Below are positions 1-9,099 of a stretch of DNA of 64,000 nucleotides, piece by piece. The notes beneath the pieces are model-generated. The model searched no databases, was not told the DNA's origin, and saw nothing but the letters and a program-made list of their open reading frames with translations. A program made the translations under genes and the position numbers. The stretch covers positions 111,927 through 175,926 of the forward strand of contig NZ_JH414504.1 in the NCBI RefSeq assembly GCF_000238075.1. The letters run 5' to 3'. Within the stretch, counting starts at the first letter, position 1. Every line of letters starts with the position of its first letter. Source of the DNA: Oribacterium asaccharolyticum ACB7. Its GTDB lineage: Bacteria > Bacillota > Clostridia > Lachnospirales > Lachnospiraceae.

Positions 1-2
1 AC

Positions 3-158
<156 letters not shown>

Positions 159-200
159 GAAGCACAACGCATAGTAAGCAATATACGTTCGAAAAGAAGA

Positions 201-240
201 AAGGAAAAGGGACTGTGGCATTCCACAGTCCCTTTTCCTT
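201..240. terminator. Bidirectional intrinsic terminator between tpiA and the chemoreceptor gene
   Basis: A perfect 18-bp inverted repeat (201-218 with 223-240) with a 4-base loop. The arms begin with A-rich and end with T-rich sequence, so it can act on both strands. It separates the convergent tpiA and methyl-accepting chemotaxis genes. Confidence 0.88.
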
Positions 241-287
241 TCTCTCATGAGTTTTGAAACAGCGATATTTAAAATAATTTTTTCCTT

Positions 288-2411
288 TTATTCTTCTTTC
301 AGCCGGAAACGTTCTACCAACACATTCATCTTATTGGCCTGACCGGTCAGTTCTTCAGAGGCTGCTGCACTCTGCTCCGCTGTGGCGGAATTTGCCTGTA
401 CCACGGAAGAAATCTGCTGTAAGCCTTGATTCAAAGAAGTAATTCCTTTCAAATCTTTATCGGAAGCGGAAGAAATCTGTTCAATTAAGGTATTGACCTC
501 TTCCGTACTCTTCGAAACGGAATGTAAGGATTCCGCTGTTTCTTCGGTAATTCTTGCTCCCTTTTCCACTGCTTCAATGGTTTCTTCAATCAGCAAGCCT
601 GTATTTTGAGCAGCTTTTGCGGATTTCTGAGCAAGATTTCCTACCTCATCCGCAACTACGGCAAAGCCCTTTCCGGCAGCGCCTGCTCTTGCCGCCTCAA
701 TAGCGGCATTCAAGGAAAGGATATTCGTTTGGAAGGCAATATCATCGATGGTCTTGATGATTTTACTGATTTCATTGGACTTTGCGGTAATATCATTCAT
801 GGCCTTCCGCATTTCTTCCATCTTCTCATTGGACTGCAGTACAGCCGTACCGGCTTCTCCCTGCAATTTAAATGCCTCTCCTGCGGTTTTTGTAGAGGCT
901 TGAATAGAGTGAGAAATATCCTGCATATTGGCGGATAACTCTTCGATAGAAGAAGCCTGTTCCGTTGCGCCTTGTGATAAGCTTTGCGCTCCGGTGTTTA
1001 CCTGCTCCGCACTTCTTAATACCTGCACGGAAGAGGAATGTACTTCCTGCAAGGTTTTATTCATATCGCTTTGGATATTTTTCAAACTTTCCAAGAGCGG
1101 TGCATAATCTCCGATATAGTCTTCGCTTTCCAGATTTTCGGTAAAGTTTCCGCCTGCCATGGCTTCTAAGCGGTCTCTCAGATCAAATACAATCTTTTTG
1201 CTTCTTCCGATAACCTCAGAAATGCTGTAAGAAAGTTCTCCGATTTCATCCTGATTAGGATAATGAATTTCCACATCAAAATTTCCGTTAGCCACTTCTT
1301 TCCCCGCGTCACTGATCTTTCGCAATGGCTTTAAGGCTTTGGAAATCCGGACAAAATTGATAATCTGAACCAGCATAAAAATTATGACTTCCGATAAAAT
1401 CAGTGCGAATAATAGTTGATTTTTCTCCTGGTCAAAATGGGGGATAGTCATAGCGGTCTGCACCCACCAATTAACCCCTTCAATTTCCAACGGCACATAG
1501 TAGCGAACCTGGCTGTCTCTTTGGAAAAATGCTTCTTTACTTTGCATCTTCTCCACCAACATATCACTATATTTCTGACCAATAAGGTTTCCTAAGTTCT
1601 TTCCCTTGGCATCCGGGTTATTGCTGTAGACAAAGTTGTTGTGATTGTCTAAAACATCAAAGAACACATTTTCATAGCCAAGAGTACTCATATCCAACTC
1701 GTTAAAAACTTCAGTGGAAATTTCCGTGGTTACGATTCCTAAGAATCGATCTCCGTCCAGAATTGGAACAGTCATATAGAAGCTGCTTTTTCCGGTATCC
1801 GGATTTTCAATGGGAAGCGTTGCGGAAGCCGCTTTGCTATTCTGTGTCTCCTTATAAAAATCTTGTGTACCGTAGACCTCATAGGGAACCATAGAGAATT
1901 TATCTCCATCCGTATCATAGCGAAGAGAGTAATTAACATTTTCCTTGGAAAATGCTCCCGGCTCCAACAGTAAAGCCTGACTGACAATTCCCAGGTTATT
2001 TTTCGAGAACCACCGCATGGTATTCATTAAATAATACTCTTCCTCCGCTTCGGGAATCGTGAGAGGGGCACTGACTCCGTCCACTGCACTTTTTCCGCTA
2101 AGGGATGAATCTCCGCTATCTTCTTTTTGAAAGTTGACAAAGCTGTCCGCCAAAGATTGCATGGTGGTACTGGTGTTTACCGTGATTTTATTTACTCTGC
2201 CGGCATTCAGGTTAGAAAGAGCATTCATATTTTGCTCATTCTTCTTATTAAATGCTGCACTGGCTACCGACAAAATAAAAGCGGTCATCATCGCAAATAA
2301 GAAAAGCATGATAATACCTAAGCTTAAAGAGATTCTTCCGCTTAAGGAATGACTTCGTTTCTTTCTCTTTTCTTGTCTAAGCCCTGTTGTTTGTGCATCG
2401 TGTTTTTTCAT
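288..2411 (-). CDS. Methyl-accepting chemotaxis protein with dCache-type sensor
   Basis: A 707-residue transmembrane chemoreceptor. A first membrane helix (about residues 30-53) precedes a ~275-residue extracytoplasmic region with the size and layout of a double-Cache sensor. A second helix (about 333-355), a HAMP linker and a long cytoplasmic coiled coil follow. The signalling hairpin tip is clear ([20 protein letters not shown], then [15 protein letters not shown]). It would bind a ligand outside the cell and control CheA through CheW. The ATG at 2411 is preceded by AGAGGTGAAGG. A GCCGATAT box lies about 57 bases upstream, suggesting control by the flagellar sigma factor. No other chemotaxis gene is nearby, so it is an orphan receptor. 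The ligand cannot be predicted. Confidence 0.95.
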   Translation of the reverse strand: MKKHDAQTTGLRQEKRKKRSHSLSGRISLSLGIIMLFLFAMMTAFILSVASAAFNKKNEQNMNALSNLNAGRVNKITVNTSTTMQSLADSFVNFQKEDSGDSSLSGKSAVDGVSAPLTIPEAEEEYYLMNTMRWFSKNNLGIVSQALLLEPGAFSKENVNYSLRYDTDGDKFSMVPYEVYGTQDFYKETQNSKAASATLPIENPDTGKSSFYMTVPILDGDRFLGIVTTEISTEVFNELDMSTLGYENVFFDVLDNHNNFVYSNNPDAKGKNLGNLIGQKYSDMLVEKMQSKEAFFQRDSQVRYYVPLEIEGVNWWVQTAMTIPHFDQEKNQLLFALILSEVIIFMLVQIINFVRISKALKPLRKISDAGKEVANGNFDVEIHYPNQDEIGELSYSISEVIGRSKKIVFDLRDRLEAMAGGNFTENLESEDYIGDYAPLLESLKNIQSDMNKTLQEVHSSSVQVLRSAEQVNTGAQSLSQGATEQASSIEELSANMQDISHSIQASTKTAGEAFKLQGEAGTAVLQSNEKMEEMRKAMNDITAKSNEISKIIKTIDDIAFQTNILSLNAAIEAARAGAAGKGFAVVADEVGNLAQKSAKAAQNTGLLIEETIEAVEKGARITEETAESLHSVSKSTEEVNTLIEQISSASDKDLKGITSLNQGLQQISSVVQANSATAEQSAAASEELTGQANKMNVLVERFRLKEE

Positions 2412-2467
2412 TGTTCCTTCACCTCTTCTGTAGAAAATTCCATTTTTCTTACCATTTTGATTTATTT

Positions 2468-2475
2468 ATATCGGC
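2468..2475 (-). promoter_or_regulatory. Sigma-28 (SigD)-like -10 box for the chemoreceptor
   Basis: On the minus strand this reads GCCGATAT, the SigD -10 consensus, 57 bases before the chemoreceptor start. The nearest TAAA on that strand (2496-2499) is 20 bases upstream, longer than the usual 15-16, so the -35 is poor. The same octamer lies upstream of the gene ending at 18260. Confidence 0.5.
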
Positions 2476-2705
2476 AAAAAAAGATGGTCCAATAATTTAA
2501 TAGATTTATCTATTTTGCAGTTTTTTTCTTGCTTTTTGAAGAGAGTGGAGAAAAGGGCGTTGGGTGTTTTTCTCCTGCATCGGAAAATCCTCCGTGACAA
2601 AATTTGCCTTCAAAATTATATTTATTCGAGAAAAAGTCGAAAATACTCGGAAAGGAAAACAGGATGCTTGCGGATAAAAAGAAGATTATTTACGGGAGGG
2701 ATTCC

Positions 2706-3350
2706 ATGTTGCATTATCGATTTGCGGAAGAAAAAGATTTACAGGACTGCGTAGAATTGCTCACGGATTCTTTTTTTGACTATCCGTATTTTTCCAATTT
2801 TATTGAAGAAAATGAAAAACGAAGAGACTTCGTGCGTTCTATTCAAAGCATTGCTGTTGGAATTTACTATGGAAAGCAAAGGATGATGCTTGCGGAGGAG
2901 AACGGGGAAATCCTTGCCGTTGCAGCTATTCAAAGCCCTCGAGACAAGGGCGTGGAGTGGAAAGACTATGTTTCCAAGAAGGCATTGCAAACCTTTCTGA
3001 TTGGTGGGATTTTCAAAACCTTAGCCTGGATTTCCATGACGGAAAAAGCGGAGAAGGTGATTCATAGCCAACGGAAGCCGTATTGGTATTTAGGTTCATT
3101 GGCGGTGAAAAATAACCGAAGAGGAGAAGGCATCGGAGGAAGATTCTTAAAAGAAGGAGTTATCCCTTATGTGGCCGGGGAAGGTGGAGAGCAGTTTACT
3201 CTGCTGACCAATACGGAAAGCAATGCCCGCTTTTATGAAAAAGCAGGATTTTCTCTGCTTTCCTATGAAGAACTCCAAACTCCGAAAAAACGAATGGGGA
3301 ATTGGAGTTATTGTATGGATGTACGAACTGAAAGAGGAATCGTTGCTTAA
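2706..3350 (+). CDS. GNAT-family N-acetyltransferase
   Basis: A 214-residue GNAT-fold protein. The acetyl-CoA loop is visible as NNRRGEGIGGRFLKEG (Q/RxxGxG/A type). The family's C-terminal FYEKAGFSLL strand-helix is also present. The start is taken at ATG 2706, with GGGAGG five bases upstream; an in-frame extension to 2604 has no ribosome site. It should transfer an acetyl group from acetyl-CoA to an amine, but nothing here shows the substrate. Its TAA stop is the first codon of a dispersed repeat element. A terminator shared with convergent metK follows. Confidence 0.88.
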   Translation: MLHYRFAEEKDLQDCVELLTDSFFDYPYFSNFIEENEKRRDFVRSIQSIAVGIYYGKQRMMLAEENGEILAVAAIQSPRDKGVEWKDYVSKKALQTFLIGGIFKTLAWISMTEKAEKVIHSQRKPYWYLGSLAVKNNRRGEGIGGRFLKEGVIPYVAGEGGEQFTLLTNTESNARFYEKAGFSLLSYEELQTPKKRMGNWSYCMDVRTERGIVA

Positions 3351-3430
3351 ACGAGATATCACACGCTTTGCGAGCGATACTCGTTATGAAAAAGGTATCT
3401 CAGATTTCGTCTACGCCACTTGTTAAGAAT
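3348..3430 (+). repeat. Dispersed intergenic repeat, copy A
   Basis: The sequence begins with the stop codon of the acetyltransferase gene (TAAACGAGAT) and contains AACGAG...CTCGTT arms around CGCTTTGCGAGCG. It can therefore fold into an imperfect hairpin. A similar unit occurs at 10105-10190, including the terminal CGCCACTTGTTAAGAAT. Shorter or inverted copies lie near 8503, 14424 and 18180. Confidence 0.75.
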
Positions 3431-3437
3431 AAAGAAG

Positions 3438-3469
3438 AAAAGGGACACCTCAGATGAAGTGTCCCTTTT
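3438..3469. terminator. Bidirectional terminator between the acetyltransferase and metK
   Basis: AAAAGGGACAC pairs with GTGTCCCTTTT around a 10-base loop and runs into T residues on both strands. It serves two convergent genes. Confidence 0.85.
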
Positions 3470-3490
3470 TAGTCTTGACAAGTATTGAAT

Positions 3491-4549
3491 TTATTTTTCC
3501 CAAGGAAGTTCGGGCTTTCCGAAATGGCCGTAGGAGGAAACCAAATTATAGTCAACATTTAACAGGTCTAAACGAGAAATAATTCCCTTCGGTGTCAGGT
3601 CGTAGCTGTCCAAAACGGAACGCCAGATATTTCCTGCGGGCTCTTTTTCCGTGCCGAAGCAATCCAGATAAAGAGATACCGGCTCGGCTACCCCGATGGC
3701 GTAGGCAAGCTGTACTTCACAGCGATTGGCTCTTCCGGAAGAGACAATGTCCCTGGCAACCTTTCTTGCCATATAAGCTGCGGAACGGTCTACTTTGGAG
3801 GGATCCTTTCCGGAGAAAGCGCCGCCGCCGTGGTGGGCTGCTCCGCCGTAGGTATCGGCAATGATTTTTCTTCCCGTTAAACCGGAATCGGCAAAAGAAG
3901 AGCCCAAAACAAAGCGACCGGTTGGGTTCACCAAAACATGGAAATCGGTGTTCAGGCTCATTTCCTCGGCGGTTTCCTGCATGATTTTTTCGATGATGGC
4001 ACGCACTTCTTTTAAGCTGACCGACTCGCTGTGCTGGCTGGAAATGAGGAAGGTATCAATTCTGTGCTCCTTATAGTCAAAGCTGACCTGCGCTTTGGCA
4101 TCCGGCTTTAAGATAGCAAAATCATTGGACAGATTAAAGCTCTGCAGCTTCTGTAAAGCTCGCGTGGAAAGCACATAGGGAAGCGGAAGCATTTCTTCAC
4201 TTTCTTTTGTAGCATAGCCGAACATCATCCCCTGATCGCCGGCGCCGTCGTGATCTACGCCCATGGCAATGTCGGGAGATTGAGCGGAAATCAGTTCTTG
4301 TACTTTGTAATTCTCCAATTCTTTCAGTCCGATTTTACGAAGAACATCCATTACCAGTTTCTGATAATCCGGAATATAGGTGGATGTAATTTCTCCAAGG
4401 ATAATGATGTCGTAATCCTTAATACAGACTTCTGCGGCAATTCTTGCCTTTTTATCGTGGGAAAGAATATCGGTCACAATGGCATCACTAATCTGGTCAC
4501 AGATTTTATCGGGATGTCCGTTAGATACTTGTTCTGATGAAAATAACAT
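3491..4549 (-). CDS. metK: S-adenosylmethionine synthetase, short divergent form
   Basis: Makes S-adenosylmethionine from methionine and ATP in the cytosol. Conserved family blocks are present: GHPDKICDQISDA near the N-terminus, GAGDQGMMFGYAT in the middle, and GGGAFSGKDPSKVDRSAAY for phosphate and metal binding. At 352 residues it is about 30-50 residues shorter than the usual 380-400, with shortened central linkers rather than a lost domain. The ATG at 4549 has GAAAGG upstream and aligns with the normal start of the fold. A SAM-I riboswitch and terminator precede it on the same strand, which agrees with feedback control by its own product. It is monocistronic and ends at a bidirectional terminator. 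Confidence 0.94.
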   Translation of the reverse strand: MLFSSEQVSNGHPDKICDQISDAIVTDILSHDKKARIAAEVCIKDYDIIILGEITSTYIPDYQKLVMDVLRKIGLKELENYKVQELISAQSPDIAMGVDHDGAGDQGMMFGYATKESEEMLPLPYVLSTRALQKLQSFNLSNDFAILKPDAKAQVSFDYKEHRIDTFLISSQHSESVSLKEVRAIIEKIMQETAEEMSLNTDFHVLVNPTGRFVLGSSFADSGLTGRKIIADTYGGAAHHGGGAFSGKDPSKVDRSAAYMARKVARDIVSSGRANRCEVQLAYAIGVAEPVSLYLDCFGTEKEPAGNIWRSVLDSYDLTPKGIISRLDLLNVDYNLVSSYGHFGKPELPWEK

Positions 4550-4614
4550 ATTTTTCCTTTCTTGCCTTAGGGCAATAGCATAATGAACACTTTTTGCACA
4601 GGAATCCTGGCAAT

Positions 4615-4643
4615 AAAAAAGCCATTGGGCGACGCCAATGGTT
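4615..4643 (-). terminator. Riboswitch-controlled terminator upstream of metK
   Basis: Read on the minus strand, CCATTGG and CCAATGG arms are followed by a run of six T residues. It directly follows the SAM-I aptamer, as expected for the expression platform of a transcription-attenuating riboswitch. Confidence 0.85.
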
Positions 4644-4653
4644 CATATCAAAT

Positions 4654-4755
4654 CTTATTGATCGAAACAACTGCTTCGCTCAGGTTAGCACCTTCCTTTA
4701 CAAGGGGTTGCTGCGGTTTCATCGCTCCTATGTAGCTCCACCGTCTCTGAATAAG
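4654..4755 (-). ncRNA. SAM-I riboswitch (S-box) controlling metK
   Basis: On the minus strand the element starts CTTATT and ends AATAAG, which pair as the P1 helix. Between them lie the S-box landmarks in order: AGAG...GGTGGAG, GCGATGAAACCGCAGCAACC (the kink-turn/pseudoknot region), and AAGGTGCTAA followed by the GAGCGAAGC segment. SAM binding should stabilise P1 and favour the terminator at 4615-4643, shutting off metK when SAM is abundant. Confidence 0.9.
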
Positions 4756-4848
4756 GTATTAAATTGTGATGGTATAGTAGCTAAAACAAAGTTTCTTGTC
4801 AATAAACTTTCGACATATTTTAGAAATATATAAATCGTTTTTTCTCTT

Positions 4849-5502
4849 CTATAGCAATATGTGGAAGCACTGTTGGATGTCTTTATCTTTTCCTATAATG
4901 AAAAGACTCTCCCCTTCTCGGAAACGATAGTCCGGACCCAGAGTGACATTGACTTCATCATTGCTTTTCACAGCAATAATATTGACTTTGAATTTTTTTC
5001 GAACATCGATTTCTCCGATGGACTTTCCCGTCCAATCCTTTGGTAAAGCAATTTCAAAAACGGCAAAGTCTTTGCTGACCTGAATGTAATCCAGGACGTT
5101 TTCCGAACTGCATTGAACAGCGGTGAGGTTTCCGACGAGCTTTTCCGGATAAACGACGGCATCGGCTCCGTTTCTCAAGAGAAATTTTTCCTGTAAATCT
5201 CTGGCGGCACGGGAAACTACTTTGTTTGCCCCCAGTTCCTTTAAATGGGAGGTGACTTCCAAAGATGCTAAAAAGTCAGTTCCAATCGCTACAATGCAGA
5301 CATCGAAATTGGAAACACCCAGAGACTTTAAGAATTCCTGATTACTTGCATCTCCGATTTCCGCATTGGTAACATGGGGGAGGGCGGCTTTTACCCGTTC
5401 CTCACTGCTGTCCACTCCGAGAACCTGAATATGCATTTCATTCAACTTTTTTGCCACGTGTAAACCGAAACGCCCTAAGCCGATAATCAAAATTTGTTTC
5501 AT
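4849..5502 (-). CDS. ktrA: Potassium uptake regulatory subunit KtrA/TrkA (RCK)
   Basis: A 217-residue cytosolic RCK-type gating subunit. The N-terminal half is a Rossmann RCK_N domain with the nucleotide loop IGLGRFGLHVA at residues 7-17 and an acidic strand end (VLGVDSSEE). The C-terminal half (about 135-217) is an RCK_C domain. Its rings bind ATP/ADP or NAD(H) and open or close the membrane subunit. It lies 70 bases downstream of the KtrB gene on the same strand, so the two form an operon. No c-di-AMP riboswitch is evident upstream; c-di-AMP could still act through RCK_C, as known for the family. Confidence 0.93.
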   Translation of the reverse strand: MKQILIIGLGRFGLHVAKKLNEMHIQVLGVDSSEERVKAALPHVTNAEIGDASNQEFLKSLGVSNFDVCIVAIGTDFLASLEVTSHLKELGANKVVSRAARDLQEKFLLRNGADAVVYPEKLVGNLTAVQCSSENVLDYIQVSKDFAVFEIALPKDWTGKSIGEIDVRKKFKVNIIAVKSNDEVNVTLGPDYRFREGESLFIIGKDKDIQQCFHILL

Positions 5503-5572
5503 ACTTTCTCCTTTAACGACAATGCTATTTTATTGATTAATCCGATAATTCCATTTTCTTCAAAAGACTTTC

Positions 5573-6895
5573 TTATCCGACAATTACATTTTCTTCTACA
5601 AGTTTTCCCTTGTTTGGATTGGCATTGGGAAAGACGGCATAAATCAGGCAGAGCCCGCCGACTCGCCCTATATACATCAGGGAAATGAGCACCACATGGG
5701 AAACAGGACTGAGCTTGGGAGTAATTCCCAGAGTGAGTCCAACGGTGGCAATAGCACTGGCGGTTTCAAAGCTGGTGGTGAGTAAAGGCAAGTTTTCATG
5801 AAGGCTGATAAATATTCCCGAAAGAACGCATAAACAAATGTACATAAAGGCAATCGTTGTGGCATTTCGGATGACCTCTCCGGGAATAGTCCTTCCAAAG
5901 GCTTCTGTGCGGGAATTGTTTCTAAAGATAGCTACCGAAGTTAAAAATAGAACAGTCATTGTGGTAATTTTCATGCCGCCTCCGGTGCTTCCCGGTGCTG
6001 CCCCCACAAGCATCAGCAGAGTTTGTAAAAATATACCGCTGTCGGAGAATTTACTGAAATCCACCGTGTTAAAACCTGCGGTTCTGGGAGTTACGGCAGT
6101 AAAGAAAGAGGCGAGAATTCGACTTTCCATGGGCATCCCCCCGAACTCGACAAAGAAGTAGAACAGTGCAGGGAGAAGGACAAGAAAGATTGTAGTAGAA
6201 AGTATGATTTTACTTTGCAAGCGATAGCGATGAAGGTTCCCTTTATTTTTGGCAATATCCTGCCAGGTCATAAAGCCTAAGCCTCCGAGGAGAATTAAGG
6301 CCATAATGCTGAGGTTCACAATAGGGTTTTCCGCATAGTCGGTGAGGGAGGAATAGGGGGATTTGATGCCCATTAGATCGAAACCCGCATTACAAAAAGC
6401 GGATACGGAATGGAAAATACTATACCAAAGACCTCTTCTCCATCCGAATTCGGGAATGAATTGCGTTGCAAGAAGGATAGCGAAGAAGAACTCTATCACT
6501 CCGGTCCATTTCAGGAGAAAAATCAACATTTTCATAATTCCGCCCTGGGAACTTATGGAAATGGAATTGGCCAGCGTATTTCTTTGAGAATATCCGATTC
6601 TTTTTCCGGATAAAAGGATGAGGGAGCTTACAGCTACCGCTACGCCGAGTCCGCCAATTTGAATGAGGATAAGAATGACCACCTGCCCGAAGAAAGACCA
6701 GTGCACGGCGGTATCGTATACAATTAAACCGGTGACACAGGAGGCGGAGGTAGAGGTAAAGAGTGCATTTAAAAAAGGGGTATAAACACTCTCATTGCTT
6801 GAAATCGGCAACATCAATAAGAAGGCGCCGAAGAGAATTAAAGCGGCAAAGCCCAATATAATTTTTTGAAAATAATTTAATCGAAAAAATCTCAT
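5573..6895 (-). CDS. ktrB: Potassium transporter membrane subunit KtrB/TrkH
   Basis: A 440-residue polytopic membrane protein of the Trk/Ktr/HKT superfamily. The four selectivity-filter loops of this fold can be followed: TSASCVTGL (about 50), HSVSAFCNAGF (about 165), TPRTAGFNT (about 270) and ETASAIATVGLT (about 380). Each has the expected filter glycine. It forms the K+ (probably Na+-coupled) uptake channel gated by the RCK subunit encoded just downstream. The ATG at 6895 begins MRFFRLNYFQK, a typical short positive N-terminus before the first helix. The 284 bases upstream, shared with a divergent gene at 7180, hold no recognised riboswitch. Confidence 0.94.
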   Translation of the reverse strand: MRFFRLNYFQKIILGFAALILFGAFLLMLPISSNESVYTPFLNALFTSTSASCVTGLIVYDTAVHWSFFGQVVILILIQIGGLGVAVAVSSLILLSGKRIGYSQRNTLANSISISSQGGIMKMLIFLLKWTGVIEFFFAILLATQFIPEFGWRRGLWYSIFHSVSAFCNAGFDLMGIKSPYSSLTDYAENPIVNLSIMALILLGGLGFMTWQDIAKNKGNLHRYRLQSKIILSTTIFLVLLPALFYFFVEFGGMPMESRILASFFTAVTPRTAGFNTVDFSKFSDSGIFLQTLLMLVGAAPGSTGGGMKITTMTVLFLTSVAIFRNNSRTEAFGRTIPGEVIRNATTIAFMYICLCVLSGIFISLHENLPLLTTSFETASAIATVGLTLGITPKLSPVSHVVLISLMYIGRVGGLCLIYAVFPNANPNKGKLVEENVIVG

Positions 6896-7179
6896 CCCTT
6901 TATGACTCCGTTCTTTTAACTCATTTCGATTCTTATCATATTTTAAAAAACATTCCGGTTTATTTTGGAAATGGGATAGAACTGTTTATAGGTATAATAT
7001 TGAGAATTATAGTCTTTTCCCGGGTAAATGGGAAGTCCTGTGCAGTAGAATTAATTTCATGAAAAATCAGGGAAGAATTATGCGCAATTCTTTTCATATT
7101 GCTGAAAATATGATACTCTAAATCGGTAATCATGCAGGACATGATACAAACCGGATGAAACAAGTAAAGGAGAGATTCT

Positions 7180-8436
7180 ATGGGATTATTAAGAGCTGCG
7201 GAGACATCCTTCAAGACCCTGTTGGGAGATCAGTGGAGAGAGTACTTTTATTGTAATTCGTTAGATAATGATACTTTGATTGTAAAGGGAGAGAAGAGAG
7301 TCGGCGAAAAGAGTTCCAATACAAAGGGGGCGGAGAACATTATTTCCAATGGAGCCCTTATTGCGGTAAATGACGGTCAGTGTATGATTATCGTGGAACA
7401 GGGGGCTATCGTAGAAGTTTGTGCGGAACCCGGTGAATTTGTATTTGACAGCTCAACGGAGCCCAGTATTTTTTACGGAAATTTGGGAGAAAATCTTGTA
7501 AACAGTTTTAAAACCTTCGTGAAGCGTTTTTCTTTTGGCGGAGATACGGCAAAGGATCAGAGAATCTACTATTTTAATACTAAAGAGATATTGGGAAATA
7601 AGTACGGTACAACGAATCCTATTCCGTTCCGTGTATACGATAAGAATATTGATCTCGATATGGAAATTGCCCTTCGTGCACATGGAGAGTTTAGCTTCCG
7701 TATGATGGATCCCATTCTTTTCTATAAAAATATTGCGGGAAATGTGGAGAATTCTTACAAGAAATCGGAGATAGAGTCTCAGCTTCGTTCAGAGCTCCTG
7801 ACCAAATTGCAGCCCGCTTTTGCTCGCATTGCCGAGACCGGTGTGCGCTATTATCAGATTACCGCACATACGGATGAGCTTGGACAGATTTTAAATGAAA
7901 TGCTTTCCAAGAGCTGGGGAAAACATTACGGCTTGGAAATCACTGCATTCGGTATGAGTTCCGTTACCGCTCCGGAAGAAGATGTGGAGAAGATTAAGGA
8001 ACTGCAGAAAAATGCCGTATTCCGGAATCCGACCATGGCGGCTGCAAACCTTACCTCCGCACAGGCAGATGCTATGCGTGCGGCGGCAAGTAATGAAAAT
8101 GCAGGTCCTATGATGGCCTTTGCAGGGATGAATATTGCGAACCAAGCCGGCGGCTTTAATGCGGGAAATCTCTATGCCATGGGAGCCAATCAAAACGGAG
8201 CGCAGGGAAGTTCTGCGGGGAACGGCGCTGCATCGGCAGGAAATCCTTCTGCACAGGCAGAGGCATCTCAGGCTGCTGTTGGATGGACTTGTACAAAGTG
8301 CGGGCATGAACACAACCTTGGAAAGTTCTGCTCCGAGTGCGGTACCGCAAAGGAAGAGGAGTGGATTTGCCCCGAGTGCGGACATGCCGGAAATCTCGGA
8401 AAGTTCTGTTCCGAATGCGGACATAAAAAAGAATAG
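7180..8436 (+). CDS. SPFH-domain protein with two C-terminal zinc ribbons (YdjI-like)
   Basis: A 418-residue protein. The N-terminal 300 residues match the bacterial SPFH/virion-core-like family that includes Bacillus YdjI. An Ala/Gly/Asn-rich linker (about 300-365) follows, then two tandem zinc ribbons, each with the pattern CxxCG...LGKFCSECG. The ribbons are near-duplicates. It has no signal peptide or obvious membrane helix. In Bacillus the relatives work with membrane-stress PspA proteins; that role is an inference here, because no pspA or ydjG/H gene is adjacent. The start is at ATG 7180 with AAAGGAGAG upstream. A terminator follows at 8442. Confidence 0.85.
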   Translation: MGLLRAAETSFKTLLGDQWREYFYCNSLDNDTLIVKGEKRVGEKSSNTKGAENIISNGALIAVNDGQCMIIVEQGAIVEVCAEPGEFVFDSSTEPSIFYGNLGENLVNSFKTFVKRFSFGGDTAKDQRIYYFNTKEILGNKYGTTNPIPFRVYDKNIDLDMEIALRAHGEFSFRMMDPILFYKNIAGNVENSYKKSEIESQLRSELLTKLQPAFARIAETGVRYYQITAHTDELGQILNEMLSKSWGKHYGLEITAFGMSSVTAPEEDVEKIKELQKNAVFRNPTMAAANLTSAQADAMRAAASNENAGPMMAFAGMNIANQAGGFNAGNLYAMGANQNGAQGSSAGNGAASAGNPSAQAEASQAAVGWTCTKCGHEHNLGKFCSECGTAKEEEWICPECGHAGNLGKFCSECGHKKE

Positions 8437-8441
8437 AGTCT

Positions 8442-8476
8442 AATGCCCTGCAGAAGTGATTTTGCCGGGCATTTTT
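8442..8476 (+). terminator. Terminator after the SPFH gene
   Basis: AATGCCC pairs with GGGCATT across a short loop and runs into TTTTT, six bases after the SPFH stop codon. Confidence 0.75.
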
Positions 8477-8502
8477 CGTAAGACGAACGCTGTAAGTAAA
8501 AT

Positions 8503-8548
8503 CTTAAACGAGATACCTAATGCTCCGCGAGTGATACCGGTTTAGAAT
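8503..8548 (+). repeat. Dispersed intergenic repeat, diverged copy
   Basis: It starts CTTAAACGAGATACC and continues with CTCCGCGAGTGATACC, a diverged version of the unit at 3348-3430. It lies between the SPFH gene and a small hypothetical gene. Confidence 0.55.
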
Positions 8549-8589
8549 AAAACTGTTCACGATGCAGGGCGAAAAAACGGGAGAACAAT

Positions 8590-8895
8590 ATGGGAGAAAG
8601 ATTGGGATGGCTTTCCCCTCTCGGGGATTTTTATGAAACGGACTGGGGAAAGCACGGTGAGGAAGCGGAGTGTATCTTGCAAAAAATCGGTTTGTATGCC
8701 TCTTTTTCAAAACAAACGGTTCTGAATGCGGGGGATTATTTGAGTGGAAGAGGATACTTACTCTTACATAATCCCAGCAGAAAAAAACTGATGATTACTC
8801 ATCTTTGCCCTTTGAGTGATAAACAAAGGGACTTTTTATACGGCTATTTTTATGATTTGGGAGAAAAGGCGGAAGCGGAAAAATATTTGGATTAA
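8590..8895 (+). CDS. Small hypothetical protein
   Basis: A 101-residue soluble protein beginning MGERLGWLSPLGDFYE, with no recognised domain. The start at ATG 8590 has ACGGGAGAAC just upstream. Composition and codon use resemble the neighbouring core genes. It has Trp and aromatic-rich N-terminal residues and a charged C-terminal helix (YDLGEKAEAEKYL). It lacks membrane segments and metal-binding clusters. It lies between two fragments of a dispersed repeat and seems to be transcribed alone. Function unknown. Confidence 0.6.
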   Translation: MGERLGWLSPLGDFYETDWGKHGEEAECILQKIGLYASFSKQTVLNAGDYLSGRGYLLLHNPSRKKLMITHLCPLSDKQRDFLYGYFYDLGEKAEAEKYLD

Positions 8896-9034
8896 AGAAT
8901 TACTTGGATTAAGGAAATATTGCTTTACGCCGATGTAAAAGTGGAGTAAAATCTGCCTTTATTAATTCATAACGAATATCATAGGAAAAGCAAGTGATAT
9001 CCGCTTAAGAATTTGCCGTTTGCCGAGCTTGTAA

Positions 9035-9058
9035 TCTCCCATTTTTGGGAGACTTTTT
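9035..9058 (+). terminator. Terminator-like hairpin in the asnA leader
   Basis: TCTCCCA and TGGGAGA pair around TTTT and are followed by CTTTTTA, about 42 bases before the asnA start codon. It looks like an attenuator rather than the end of the upstream gene, which stops 140 bases earlier. No T-box specifier or antiterminator motif was found. Confidence 0.55.
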
Positions 9059-9099
9059 ACTTGGAAACGGAAAGAACACATGAACAGAGGAGGAGAAGG

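Noticed and set aside
7891..8424. 177-codon minus-strand frame opposite the SPFH gene
   Set aside because: It runs opposite the zinc ribbons and linker of a well-supported gene, with repeated Cys/Ala patterns derived from the complement.
8896..9099. T-box riboswitch upstream of asnA
   Set aside because: No specifier loop or TGGnACCGCG antiterminator motif was found in the leader.
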